A stretch of DNA of 64,000 nucleotides, from contig NZ_JAAGOW010000001.1 of the NCBI RefSeq assembly GCF_010499245.1, positions 1,612,001-1,676,000 of the forward strand, given 5' to 3'. This document shows positions 44,317 to 53,054 of the stretch, in pieces. Every line of letters starts with the position of its first letter. The stretch's first letter is position 1. This stretch comes from Variovorax sp. WS11 (lineage in GTDB: Bacteria; Pseudomonadota; Gammaproteobacteria; Burkholderiales; Burkholderiaceae_C). The position numbers and the translations under genes are program-made. The notes under the pieces are model-generated. The model was not told the origin of the DNA, ran no database searches, and saw only the letters and a program-made list of their open reading frames with translations.

Positions 44317-45264
44317 ATGACCGCTTCCACCCATGCCACCTGGATGCTGTTCGGCGGCGTCGCCGGCGTCCTGATCCTCGCCTCGGCCATCGGTGCGCTG
44401 CTCAAGTGGCGCGTCGCGCAGGGCCAGCCCCATTCGGTGATCGACAACCTCAACGCGCGGGTGAACGCCTGGTGGGTGATGGTCGCCGTGATCGGTTTGG
44501 CCTTCGCCCTCGGCAAGGGCGGGGTGATCGTGCTCTTCTACCTGATCTCCTTCTATGCCCTGCGCGAATTCATGAGCCTGGCCTACACGCGCCGCGGCGA
44601 CCACCATGCGATCGCGCTGGCCTTCTTCGTGGCGCTGCCGGTGCAGTACTTCCTGATCTGGATCGAGTGGTACGGCCTCTACGCGATCTTCATTCCGGTC
44701 TACGCCTTCCTCGTGCTGCCCATCCTCGCGGCCGTGGGTGGCGACACCAAGCGCTTCCTGGAGCGCACGTCCAAGGTGCAGTGGGGGCTGATGGTCTGCG
44801 TGTTCTGCATCAGCCACGTGCCGGCGCTGCTCACGCTGCCGATCCCCGGCTTCGAGGGCCGCAACCTGCTGTTGATCGCCTTCCTCGTGATCGTGGTGCA
44901 GGGAAGCGACGTGCTGCAGTACGTGTGGGGCAAGCTCTTCGGCAAGCGCAAGGTGGCGCCCGAGCTTTCGCCCTCGAAGACCTGGGAAGGCCTGGTCGGC
45001 GGCGTCGCCAGCGCCACCGCGCTGGGCGCGGCGCTCTACTGGGCCACGCCCTTCAACCCATGGCAGGCGGCGCTGATGGCGCTCACCATCTGCGTGATGG
45101 GCTTCTTCGGTGGCCTGGTGATGTCGGCCATCAAGCGCGACCGCGGCGTCAAGGACTGGGGCACCATGATCGAGGGCCACGGCGGCATGCTGGACCGGCT
45201 CGACTCGGTAATTTTTGCGGCGCCGATCTACTTCCATGCGCTGCGGTTCTGGTGGGTGCCTTAG
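44317..45264 (+). CDS. ynbB: YnbB-like phosphatidate cytidylyltransferase
   Basis: CdsA-family integral membrane enzyme that makes CDP-diacylglycerol from phosphatidic acid and CTP. 315 aa with about eight helices. The signature region is split as usual: LSPSKTWEGLVGGVASA and the terminal KDWGTMIEGHGGMLDRLDSVIFAAP. The product is the donor for the YnbA-like enzyme at the head of the operon. It resembles E. coli YnbB more than housekeeping CdsA in having the long N-terminal region before the first conserved helix (inference). Last gene of the operon. Confidence 0.9.
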   Translation: MTASTHATWMLFGGVAGVLILASAIGALLKWRVAQGQPHSVIDNLNARVNAWWVMVAVIGLAFALGKGGVIVLFYLISFYALREFMSLAYTRRGDHHAIALAFFVALPVQYFLIWIEWYGLYAIFIPVYAFLVLPILAAVGGDTKRFLERTSKVQWGLMVCVFCISHVPALLTLPIPGFEGRNLLLIAFLVIVVQGSDVLQYVWGKLFGKRKVAPELSPSKTWEGLVGGVASATALGAALYWATPFNPWQAALMALTICVMGFFGGLVMSAIKRDRGVKDWGTMIEGHGGMLDRLDSVIFAAPIYFHALRFWWVP

Positions 45265-45318
45265 CTGATGAGCAGGTAACGACCATCTTCAGTCTTGTTC
45301 GTCACTTGGAGCTTCGCC

Positions 45319-45594
45319 ATGCGCTACTCGTCTCAAGTCAAGCCGATCAGTTACCTCAGAGCCAACACGGCCAAGGTTCTCGCGCAGTTGGCCGGCCAGC
45401 GCGAGCCGCTGGTCATCACCCAGAACGGGGAAGCCAAGGCGGTCCTGCAAGACGTCGCCTCGTTCGAGGAAACCCAAGAAACACTTGCGCTCCTGAAGAC
45501 CTTGGCGCTGGGCAACCAGGAGCTGGCCGCCGGAAAGATCAAGTCAGCGGCTGAGGTCGCGACCCGACTGCGCGCGAACCGCGCCACCGACTGA
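45319..45594 (+). CDS. Type II antitoxin, Phd/YefM family, without a visible toxin
   Basis: 91 residues. The N-terminus RYSSQVKPISYLRANTAKVLAQLAGQREPLVITQNGEAKAVLQDVASFEE is a standard Phd/YefM DNA-binding and dimerisation domain; the C-terminal helix would wrap the toxin. The ATG at 45319 fits the family; an upstream TTG would add eight residues. Downstream only 83 bases remain before ruvA on the other strand, too little for a RelE/ParE-type toxin, so it is an orphan. Confidence 0.85.
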   Translation: MRYSSQVKPISYLRANTAKVLAQLAGQREPLVITQNGEAKAVLQDVASFEETQETLALLKTLALGNQELAAGKIKSAAEVATRLRANRATD

Positions 45595-45677
45595 TAGCGG
45601 GAACGCCGGATGGCGATAACTTTGGCTTGTTCGACGTGCATGACGACCCCCTCCGTCGCACTTCAAATAGGGGCTGC

Positions 45678-46250
45678 CTATTTCGCCAGCGCCTTCAATG
45701 CAAGCTTGATGCCCTCCCCCACCGCCACATCCTTCGGCAGCGCCTTGAGCGCCGCCGCCGCCTCGCGGTCGCTGTAGCCCAGCGCGACCAGCGCCTGCAG
45801 GATGTCGGCCTGCGCATCGGTGGCGGCATGCGCGGGTGCGCCGATGTCGGCGCCCAGCTTGCCCTTGAGCTCGAGCAAAAGGCGCTCGGCCGTCTTCTTG
45901 CCGATGCCCGGGATCTTCACCAGCCGCCCCGCCTCCTGCAGCGTGACGGCCTGCGCCAGCTCCCCCACGCTCATGCCGCTCAGCAGGCCCAGCGCCGTGC
46001 GCGGCCCCACGCCGGAGATCTTGATCAGCTGGCGGAAGGTGGCGCGCTCCTCGGCGGTACCGAAGCCGTAGAGGATCTGCGCGTCCTCGCGCACGACGAA
46101 GTGGGTGAGCAGCGAGACGCGCTCGCCCGTCGAGGGCAGGTTGTAGAAAGTGCTCATCGGCACGTCGACCTCGTAGCCGACGCCGTTGCAGTCCACCACC
46201 ACCTGCGGCGGATTGCGCTCGGCGAGGATGCCGGTGAGTTTGCCTATCAT
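45678..46250 (-). CDS. ruvA: Holliday junction DNA-binding protein RuvA
   Basis: Tetrameric junction binder, partner of RuvB. 190 aa. Domain I starts [28 protein letters not shown]; two helix-hairpin-helix motifs follow ([18 protein letters not shown] and [19 protein letters not shown]); the flexible linker leads to domain III ([26 protein letters not shown]), which contacts RuvB. Complete. The ATG is opposite the start region of phoH. Confidence 0.97.
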   Translation of the reverse strand: MIGKLTGILAERNPPQVVVDCNGVGYEVDVPMSTFYNLPSTGERVSLLTHFVVREDAQILYGFGTAEERATFRQLIKISGVGPRTALGLLSGMSVGELAQAVTLQEAGRLVKIPGIGKKTAERLLLELKGKLGADIGAPAHAATDAQADILQALVALGYSDREAAAALKALPKDVAVGEGIKLALKALAK

Positions 46251-46284
46251 GGGTGCCCTTTTCGCTTTTGAAAATGAAATCCGC

Positions 46285-47232
46285 GTGATTCTGCGACACA
46301 CCTTCGCCCCGCCCAACAACACCCGCCTGAGCCACCTCTGCGGGCCGCTGGACGGGCACCTGCGCCGCATCGAGGAAGCGCTGGACGTCAAGGTCGCGCA
46401 CCGGCACGAGCAGTTCAAGATCGAAGGCCACAAGGTGAATGCGCAGCGCGCGATGGAGGTGCTCCAGGCCCTCTACGAGATCGCCCAGCGCCCCATCGAT
46501 GCGGCCGTGGTGCAGCTCACGCTGGCCGGCGACAGCACGCTGGGCGAAGCCGAGGACGGCGCGATCACGCTGGCCACGCGCCGCACCGACTTGCGCGCGC
46601 GCACGCCCAATCAGAGCGTCTACCTGCACAACATCGCCGAGCACGACATCACCCTGGGCATCGGCCCGGCCGGCACCGGCAAGACCTACCTGGCCGTGGC
46701 CAGCGCGGTCGATGCGCTGGAGCGCAGCGCGGTGCAGCGCATCGTGCTCACGCGCCCGGCGGTGGAGGCCGGCGAGCGCCTCGGCTTCCTGCCGGGCGAC
46801 CTGACGCAGAAGGTCGACCCCTACCTGCGCCCGCTCTACGACGCGCTGTACGACCTGATGGGCTTCGACCGCGTGCAGAAGGCTTTCGAGCGCAACACGC
46901 TGGAGATCGCGCCGCTGGCCTTCATGCGCGGGCGCACGCTCAACAACGCCTTCATCATCCTCGACGAGGCGCAGAACACCACGCCCGAACAGATGAAGAT
47001 GTTCCTCACGCGCATCGGCTTCGGCGCCAAGGCGGTGGTGACCGGCGACGTGAGCCAGATCGACCTGCCCAAGCAGCAGCTGAGCGGCCTGATCGATGCC
47101 GAGCGGGTGCTCAGGCGGGTCAACGGCATCGCCATCACGCATTTCACGAGTGCCGACGTGGTGCGGCATCCGCTGGTGGCCCGCATCATCGATGCCTACG
47201 ACGGCGCGCGCAAACGCGCGAGCGCTCGCTGA
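46285..47232 (+). CDS. phoH: PhoH family P-loop ATPase (YbeZ-type)
   Basis: About 315 aa. The C-terminal ATPase has Walker [14 protein letters not shown] (about 126-138) and Walker [22 protein letters not shown], typical of YbeZ/PhoH; YbeZ works with YbeY and the ribosome in rRNA quality control. The N-terminal KH-like segment is [32 protein letters not shown] prefer the GTG at 46285; an ATG at 46249 would overlap the ruvA start codon on the other strand. The TGA shares its A with the ybeY ATG. Confidence 0.93.
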   Translation: MILRHTFAPPNNTRLSHLCGPLDGHLRRIEEALDVKVAHRHEQFKIEGHKVNAQRAMEVLQALYEIAQRPIDAAVVQLTLAGDSTLGEAEDGAITLATRRTDLRARTPNQSVYLHNIAEHDITLGIGPAGTGKTYLAVASAVDALERSAVQRIVLTRPAVEAGERLGFLPGDLTQKVDPYLRPLYDALYDLMGFDRVQKAFERNTLEIAPLAFMRGRTLNNAFIILDEAQNTTPEQMKMFLTRIGFGAKAVVTGDVSQIDLPKQQLSGLIDAERVLRRVNGIAITHFTSADVVRHPLVARIIDAYDGARKRASAR

Positions 47233-47684
47233 TGGCGCTGGCCGACTTGTCGCTCTCGCTGCAGTTCGCGCGCTTTCGCGAGGTGGCCCGCCATCGCGCG
47301 GCACTGCCGCGCCACCGCGTCGCGCGCTGGATCCGCCATGCGCTCGAGGCCGACGGCGAGATCACCGTGCGCATCGTCGATGCCGAGGAAGGCCAGCAGC
47401 TCAACCGCGAGTTCCGCGGCAAGGACTACGCGACCAATGTGCTGACCTTCGACTATGCGCAGCGCCCCGTGGTGATGGCCGACCTGGTGCTGTGCGCGCC
47501 GGTGGTCGCGCGCGAGGCGAAGGAGCAGCGCAAGACCCTCGCCGCCCACTACGCCCACCTGCTGGTGCACGGCACGCTGCACGCGCAGGGCTGGGACCAC
47601 GAAACGGGCGAGGCCGACGCCGAGGCGATGGAGGCGCGCGAGATCGAGATCCTCGCGGGCCTCGGGATCAAGAACCCCTACTGA
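47232..47684 (+). CDS. ybeY: Endoribonuclease YbeY
   Basis: Zinc-dependent RNase for 16S rRNA 3' maturation and late-stage ribosome quality control. 150 aa. The metal signature is [33 protein letters not shown], with three His as ligands; [17 protein letters not shown] is the other conserved block. Coupled to phoH (TGATG). An lnt/corC gene, common downstream, is not here; instead dtd runs towards it with a 7-base tail overlap. Confidence 0.95.
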   Translation: MALADLSLSLQFARFREVARHRAALPRHRVARWIRHALEADGEITVRIVDAEEGQQLNREFRGKDYATNVLTFDYAQRPVVMADLVLCAPVVAREAKEQRKTLAAHYAHLLVHGTLHAQGWDHETGEADAEAMEAREIEILAGLGIKNPY

Positions 47685-48118
47685 ATTTGCAGCGGGATGG
47701 TGACCGGCCCATCGTTCACCAGGCTGACCTGCATGTCCGCCCCGAACTCTCCGGTGGCGACCTCGGGATGCGCGACGCGCGCCTGCGCGACGAAGTACTC
47801 GTAGAGCCGCCGCCCTTCGTCGGGCGGCGCGGCCTGGGTGAAGCTGGGCCGGTTGCCGCCGCTGGCATCGGCCGCCAGCGTGAACTGGCTCACCACCAGC
47901 AGGCCACCGGCCGTGTCCTGCACGCTGCGGTTCATCTTGCCGGCTTCGTCGGAGAAGATGCGCAGTTTCAGGATCTTCGCCAGCATCCGGTCCGCCTGCG
48001 CCTCGCCGTCGCCGCGCTCGGCGCACAGCAAAACCAGCAGGCCGGGGCCGATGGCGCCGACGGTCTGTCCCGCGATGTCGACGCGCGCCTCGGCGACCCG
48101 CTGGAGCAGCGCCTTCAC
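47678..48118 (-). CDS. dtd: D-aminoacyl-tRNA deacylase
   Basis: Proofreads D-amino acids and glycine mischarged on tRNA. 146 aa. The conserved [21 protein letters not shown] and the [13 protein letters not shown]-terminus (cross-subunit Gly-cisPro chiral filter is in the NDGPVT region) are both present. Start [15 protein letters not shown] is canonical. The ATG overlaps the stop of the CDF transporter gene (ATGA), so the two are co-translated; its 3' end overlaps ybeY. Confidence 0.96.
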   Translation of the reverse strand: MKALLQRVAEARVDIAGQTVGAIGPGLLVLLCAERGDGEAQADRMLAKILKLRIFSDEAGKMNRSVQDTAGGLLVVSQFTLAADASGGNRPSFTQAAPPDEGRRLYEYFVAQARVAHPEVATGEFGADMQVSLVNDGPVTIPLQIQ

Positions 48119-49059
48119 GAGGTCGTCTCCTCGATCTGCGTCGCGCGCGCCTCCATGCCCAGCGGCAGCAGCTGGATGGTCACGCGCAGCCCGGGCACGG
48201 CATCCATCAGCGTCTGCTCGAGGGCGTCACGCAAACTCGCGGCGCGCTGCAGCGTCCAGTCGCCCGGCACATGCATGTGCAGGTCGGCGAAGCGGCGCTG
48301 ACCGGCCCGGCGTGTGACGATGTCGTCGAAGCGCAGTTGCCGGCCCTCTGGCACGCTGGCGGCGAAATGCTCCAGCGCGGCGTGGAGCAAGGCTTGCGCC
48401 TCGGGGTCAAGCGCCTCGTCCATCAGGCCCTGCGACGAGCGCCAGACCAGCTTCACGCCCTCGCGCGCGATGTTGAGCGCCACGCCGATCGCGAGCACCG
48501 GGTCGAGCCACAGCCAGCCCGTGAGCCACACCGCGACGATGCCCACCACCACCCCGGCCGAGGTCCAGACGTCGGCCATCAAGTGCTTCGCATCGGCCTC
48601 GAGCGCGATGGAGCGATGGGTGCGCGCGGCGCGGAACAGCGCCAGCGCCAGCACCGCATTCAGCGCCGAGCTCAGCACCGAGAGCGCCAGGCCCCAGCCC
48701 AGCTGCTGCAGCGGCTCGGGCGAGAGCAGCCGCACGACCGCGGCCCACAGGATGGCGGCGGCCGCGGCAAAGATCAGGATGCCCTCGAAGCCCGAGGAGA
48801 AGTACTCGGCCTTGTGATGGCCATAGGGATGGTCCGCGTCGGCCGGCCGCGCGGCGATCGTGACCATCGCGAGCGCGAACATGGCGCTCGCCAGGTTCAC
48901 GAAGGACTCCATGGCGTCGGAGATCAGGCCCATGGAATTGGTGAGCCAGCCGGCCACGCCCTTCAACACGATGGTGATCAGCGCGACCGCGATCGAGATG
49001 CGCAGCAGCAGTTTCGGGCTCAGCGCCCCGGACGACGGAGAAGGAACCAGGGACGACAA
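48115..49059 (-). CDS. CDF-family cation efflux transporter, FieF-like
   Basis: 314 residues with six helices. Metal-site motifs are [19 protein letters not shown] (DxxxS/N type) in helix 2 and [16 protein letters not shown] in helix 5. [21 protein letters not shown] is the family loop. A C-terminal cytoplasmic domain contains [17 protein letters not shown]. The missing second Asp in helix 2 argues against strict zinc specificity; Fe/Mn/Zn all remain possible. First gene of a two-gene operon with dtd. Confidence 0.88.
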   Translation of the reverse strand: MSSLVPSPSSGALSPKLLLRISIAVALITIVLKGVAGWLTNSMGLISDAMESFVNLASAMFALAMVTIAARPADADHPYGHHKAEYFSSGFEGILIFAAAAAILWAAVVRLLSPEPLQQLGWGLALSVLSSALNAVLALALFRAARTHRSIALEADAKHLMADVWTSAGVVVGIVAVWLTGWLWLDPVLAIGVALNIAREGVKLVWRSSQGLMDEALDPEAQALLHAALEHFAASVPEGRQLRFDDIVTRRAGQRRFADLHMHVPGDWTLQRAASLRDALEQTLMDAVPGLRVTIQLLPLGMEARATQIEETTS

Positions 49060-49171
49060 GAAGCGATCAGACAGGGCGCCGCAGCGGGAGGCCGATTATC
49101 GGGGCCAGCAGGTGCGGCTCCCCGTCGCGTACCATCCGCCGGCAAATCGAGAACTTTTGCTGCAACCAATA

Positions 49172-49669
49172 ATGACTAATAAATGCCTTGCCACGATGCT
49201 GTCTGGCCTCCTCCTGTCCGGCGCCGGTGCGCTGGCGCAGACGGCCCCTGCCGCCGACGCGACGGCCACGCCGCCCATCGGCGCGGAGCACGCCGGCATC
49301 CTCAAGTCGGTACGCGGCAAGGTTCTGCTGCTGGGTGCCGACGGCGTCACACGCCCTGCGCAGGCCGGCGATCCCATCGCGCCCATCGAGCGCCTGCAGA
49401 CCGAGGCCGACTCGGCCGCCAGCCTGGTGCTGCGCGACGGCACGATGATGGTGGTGGGGCCCTCGTCGCGGCTCGATCTCAAGCAGTTCCACTTCGACTC
49501 GACCACGCGCGACGGCGGCCTGCTGGTCTCGCTGCTGCGCGGGTCGATGCGCATGGTCACCGGCCTGATCGGCAAGACGCAGCCCGATGCGGTGCGCGTC
49601 GAGACCCAGACCGCCACCATCGGCATCCGGGGCACGGACTTCATCGTGCAGGCGGACGCCACGCCGTGA
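49172..49669 (+). CDS. FecR-domain secreted protein
   Basis: 165 residues with a signal peptide (about 1-22, LSGLLLSGAGALAQ) and a FecR-like beta domain: GILKSVRGKVLLLGADGVTRPAQAGDPIAP, AASLVLRDGTMMVVGPSSRLDLKQFHFD and VRVETQTATIGIRGTDFIV. In FecR-type regulators this domain senses in the periplasm, but here it lacks a membrane anchor. Proteins of this kind are often paired with OmpA-like lipoproteins and CHASE2 adenylate cyclases; only the OmpA partner is here, coupled by TGATG. Confidence 0.85.
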   Translation: MTNKCLATMLSGLLLSGAGALAQTAPAADATATPPIGAEHAGILKSVRGKVLLLGADGVTRPAQAGDPIAPIERLQTEADSAASLVLRDGTMMVVGPSSRLDLKQFHFDSTTRDGGLLVSLLRGSMRMVTGLIGKTQPDAVRVETQTATIGIRGTDFIVQADATP

Positions 49670-50280
49670 TGGTGCAGCGCCGCCGCCTCGCCCTTCTCGC
49701 CACCGCCCTGTCGGCCGTGCTGCTTGCGGCCTGCTCCGCGCCTCCCACCACGCGCGTGGTGTTGCTGCCGCAGGCGGACGGCACGCCTTCGTCCGTGATC
49801 GTGCGCGCCAACAACGACGACGAACGGACGCTGTCCGAGCCCTACCAGCGCGCGACGGCCAAGGCCCGCGGCGCCCCGGTGCTCGACCAGGCCGATCCGG
49901 CCCGGCTGCGAACCGAGAACCCGGCGCTCTTCGAGCTGCTGCCCCCGCCGGTGCTCAACTACACGGTCTACTTCGACATCGGCGGCGCGGTCCTCACCGG
50001 CTCCTCGCAGATCGCGATGAACGAGGCGCTCAAGGCGGCGCTGGCGCGCAGCGGCGGCGAAATCGTGGTGACGGGACATACCGACACCGTCGGCTCCCCG
50101 ACCCGCAACGACGAGCTGTCGCGGCGCCGGGGCGACCAGGTCAGGCAGCTGTTCCTGGCGCGAGGCTTCCCGGCGCACCGGGTCGAGGTGGTAGGCCGCG
50201 GCGAGCGCGACCTGGCCATTCCGACGGCCGACGAGGTCGACGAGCCCCGCAACCGCCGCGTGGCCATCGAGGTCCGCTGA
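49669..50280 (+). CDS. OmpA-family lipoprotein
   Basis: 203 residues. The signal ends in the lipobox LLAACS (Cys near 22). The C-terminal OmpA peptidoglycan-binding domain starts around LNYTVYFDIGGAVLTGSS and holds IVVTGHTDTVGSPTRNDELSRRRGDQVRQLF and RRVAIEVR, with the Asp and Arg that clasp diaminopimelate. It would tether the outer membrane to the wall. Coupled to the FecR-domain gene. Confidence 0.9.
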   Translation: MVQRRRLALLATALSAVLLAACSAPPTTRVVLLPQADGTPSSVIVRANNDDERTLSEPYQRATAKARGAPVLDQADPARLRTENPALFELLPPPVLNYTVYFDIGGAVLTGSSQIAMNEALKAALARSGGEIVVTGHTDTVGSPTRNDELSRRRGDQVRQLFLARGFPAHRVEVVGRGERDLAIPTADEVDEPRNRRVAIEVR

Positions 50281-50292
50281 GGCGCGGGCCGT

Positions 50293-51525
50293 TCAGCTGA
50301 TCGTCACGCGGGCGAACTTGCGCTTGCCCACCTGCACGACGTAGGTGCCGGCATCCAGCTTCCGCCCCTTGTCGCTCACCACGCTGGAATCCACGCGCAC
50401 GCCGCCGCCGTCGATCAGGCGGTTGCCCTCGGAGGTCGAGGCCGCCAGGCCCGCCTGCTTGAGCAGCTGCGCGATGCCCAGCGGCGCGCCCGGGAGCGAA
50501 AGCTCCGGGATCTCGTCCGGCACGCCGCCCTTGCTGCGGTTGATGAAGTCCTGCTCCGCCGCCTCCGCCGCGGCCGCGCTGTGGAAGCGCGCCGTGATCT
50601 CCTTGGCCAGCGCGACCTTGGCGTCCTTCGGGTTGCGCCCGCCCTCGACCTCGGCCTTCAGCGCCGCGATCTCGGCCAGCGAGCGGAAGGACAGCAGCGT
50701 GTACCAGCGCCACATCAGCGTGTCCGAGATCGACAGCACCTTGGCGAACATGGTGTTGGGGTCCTCGCTGATGCCGATGTAGTTGTTCTTGCTCTTCGAC
50801 ATCTTCTCGACGCCGTCCAGCCCCTCCAGCAGCGGCATGGTGAGGATGCACTGTGGCTCCTGGCCGTACTCCTGCTGCAGATGACGTCCGACCAGCAGGT
50901 TGAACTTCTGGTCGGTGCCGCCGAGCTCGAGGTCGGATTTGAGCGCCACCGAGTCGTAGCCCTGCATCAGCGGGTAGAGGAATTCGTGCACCGAGATCGA
51001 CTGGCCGGCCTTGAAGCGCTTGCTGAAGTCGTCGCGCTCCATCATCCGCGCCACCGTGTACTTGGCGGCCAGCTGGATCATGCCGCGCGCGCCCAGAGGG
51101 TCGCTCCACTCGGAGTTGTAACGAATCTCGGTTTTCGAGGGGTCCAGCACCAGGCTGGCCTGCCGGTAGTAGGTCTGGGCGTTGGCCTCGATCTGCTCGC
51201 GCGAGAGCGGCGGCCGAGTGCTGTTGCGGCCCGAGGGGTCGCCGATGGTGGTGGTGAAGTCGCCGATCAGGAAGATCACGGTATGGCCCAGATCTTGCAG
51301 TTGGCGCATCTTGTTGAGCACCACCGTGTGGCCGATATGGATGTCCGGGGCAGTCGGGTCGAGGCCCAGCTTGATGCGCAGCGGCTGGCCGGTGGCCTCC
51401 GAGCGCTGGAGCTTTTTCACCCACTCATCCTGGGGCAACAACTCATCAGTCCCACGAAGCGAAATTTCGAGGGCTCGTCCTACACCATCGGACAGACTTG
51501 TGGATGTAACAAAACCCGTTTTCAT
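50293..51525 (-). CDS. tyrS: Tyrosyl-tRNA synthetase
   Basis: Class I synthetase, 410 aa. The HIGH signature is [16 protein letters not shown] near residue 65, KMSKS lies in [15 protein letters not shown], and the C-terminal S4-like RNA-binding domain contains [13 protein letters not shown]. The [14 protein letters not shown] block fits the TyrRS group with HIGH, as in many proteobacteria (TyrZ-like). The 5' end is divergent from the M23 peptidase gene. The ATG at 51525 adds a short extension and may be preceded by later starts. Confidence 0.95.
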   Translation of the reverse strand: MKTGFVTSTSLSDGVGRALEISLRGTDELLPQDEWVKKLQRSEATGQPLRIKLGLDPTAPDIHIGHTVVLNKMRQLQDLGHTVIFLIGDFTTTIGDPSGRNSTRPPLSREQIEANAQTYYRQASLVLDPSKTEIRYNSEWSDPLGARGMIQLAAKYTVARMMERDDFSKRFKAGQSISVHEFLYPLMQGYDSVALKSDLELGGTDQKFNLLVGRHLQQEYGQEPQCILTMPLLEGLDGVEKMSKSKNNYIGISEDPNTMFAKVLSISDTLMWRWYTLLSFRSLAEIAALKAEVEGGRNPKDAKVALAKEITARFHSAAAAEAAEQDFINRSKGGVPDEIPELSLPGAPLGIAQLLKQAGLAASTSEGNRLIDGGGVRVDSSVVSDKGRKLDAGTYVVQVGKRKFARVTIS

Positions 51526-51683
51526 GAATTATTGCGGCAGATTTCCGTATGTCAGAAGCTATACTCAGCCCGACTTTTTCAAGCGCCGGATTCTAAGCGG
51601 CGCTTCCCGCACCGCCCTGCCGCCCGTCCCGACACGGCCCCCTTGCAGCGCGGATTTGCAGAACCTGAGCTGGAATTCGTAGT

Positions 51684-53033
51684 TTGATCAAGGGCATTTT
51701 GGCCGCCGAGGAGGCGCTTGCTTCCCGGGTGGCTTATACATTCCGGACATACCCCCGGCAGATCACGGCGGCCATCGCCGCCCTGCTGCTGTCCGCCGGC
51801 GGTGGCGCCTTCGCCGTCGCCTCGCTCGGGCCCGATGCGTCCGAGCTCCCCGTCCAGCAGGTGTTCGAGGCGGTCAAGCCGCTCGCCTTCGCCGACCAGG
51901 TCGAAGCGCTCGACACCCATGGCTTCACCCTCTTCCGCACCGAGATCACGCGCTCGAGCGACACCGCCGAGGCGCTGCTGCGGCGCCTGGGCATTGCCGA
52001 CGATGCCGCGGCCGCCTTCGTGCGCGGCAATGCCGAAGCGCGCATGGCGCTGCTCGGCCGCGCCGGCCGCACCGTCACGGCCGAGGCCACGCAAGATAAC
52101 AGCCTCCAAAAGCTCAGCGCCCGCTGGATGCCCGACGGCGACGGCGGCTTCAAGCGCCTGGTGGTCGAAAAGGTCGGCGGCAGCTTCCGCGCCCGGACCG
52201 AGACCGACGCCCTGACCCCCGGCACCCGTCTGGCCAGCGGCATCGTGCGCAGTTCGCTGTTCGCCGCGACCGACGACGCGCGCATCCCCGATACGGTGGC
52301 CAGCCAGCTCGCCGACATCTTCTCGGGCGACGTCGACTTCCGCGCGCTGCGCAAGGGCGACCGCTTCGCCGTGGTCTACGAAACCTTCGACGCCGACGGC
52401 CAGACGCTGCGCAGCGGCCGCGTGCTGTCGGCGGAGTTCGAGAGCAACGGCAAGCTCCACCAGGCCTTGTGGTTCCAGGAGCCCGGCCAGAAGGGCGCGT
52501 ACTACCGGCCCAGCGGCGACAGCCTGCGCCGCGCCTACCTGAGCTCGCCGGTCGAGTTCACGCGCGTGTCGAGCGGTTTCGCGATGCGTATGCATCCGAT
52601 CCTCAACAGCTGGCGCCAGCACAACGGCGTCGACTATGCGGCACCCACCGGCACCGCGGTGCGCGCCGTGGGCGACGGCACGGTGGAGTTCGCGGGCACG
52701 CAGAACGGCTACGGCAACATCGTGATCGTGAATCACCGCAACAACCAGCAGACGGCTTATGCGCACCTCAGCCGCATCGACGTCAAGGCCGGCCAGACCC
52801 TGACCCAGGGGCAGAGCGTGGGCGCCGTCGGCTCGACCGGCTGGGCCACGGGGCCGCACCTGCACTTCGAGTTCCGGATCAACGGCGAGTACCACGACCC
52901 CTCGACGATCGCCCAGCAGGAAGGCGGAGCACCGATCTCGGCGGGCGCTCGCCCGGCTTTCGAGCGTTTGGCGCTGGCCACCCGCACCGAGCTCGCGGCC
53001 GCCTTCTCCGTCGTCCAGGCCAGCGCCGACTAG
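51684..53033 (+). CDS. M23 family metallopeptidase (MepM-like endopeptidase)
   Basis: 449 residues. An N-terminal hydrophobic anchor near 28-48 (ITAAIAALLLSAGGGAFAVASLG) puts it in the periplasm. A LysM/OapA-like middle domain includes RALRKGDRFAVVYETF. The LytM domain has MRMHPILNSWRQHNGVDYAAPTGT (first His/Asp ligands) and GWATGPHLHFEFRINGEYHDP. The family cleaves D-Ala-meso-DAP cross-links to allow wall growth. Starts at a TTG; no better start is seen. Followed by anmK, so the two may share wall remodelling and recycling. Confidence 0.92.
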   Translation: MIKGILAAEEALASRVAYTFRTYPRQITAAIAALLLSAGGGAFAVASLGPDASELPVQQVFEAVKPLAFADQVEALDTHGFTLFRTEITRSSDTAEALLRRLGIADDAAAAFVRGNAEARMALLGRAGRTVTAEATQDNSLQKLSARWMPDGDGGFKRLVVEKVGGSFRARTETDALTPGTRLASGIVRSSLFAATDDARIPDTVASQLADIFSGDVDFRALRKGDRFAVVYETFDADGQTLRSGRVLSAEFESNGKLHQALWFQEPGQKGAYYRPSGDSLRRAYLSSPVEFTRVSSGFAMRMHPILNSWRQHNGVDYAAPTGTAVRAVGDGTVEFAGTQNGYGNIVIVNHRNNQQTAYAHLSRIDVKAGQTLTQGQSVGAVGSTGWATGPHLHFEFRINGEYHDPSTIAQQEGGAPISAGARPAFERLALATRTELAAAFSVVQASAD

Positions 53034-53054
53034 GCGCAATCGCATCGCTGCGGC

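Noticed and set aside
45595..45677. A toxin partner for the Phd/YefM antitoxin
   Set aside because: Neither strand has a frame of suitable length or a RelE/ParE-like sequence in the gap.
51526..51683. A bidirectional promoter between tyrS and the M23 peptidase gene
   Set aside because: TATACT/TATAGC-like hexamers exist near 51560 but no -35 box has acceptable spacing on either strand.
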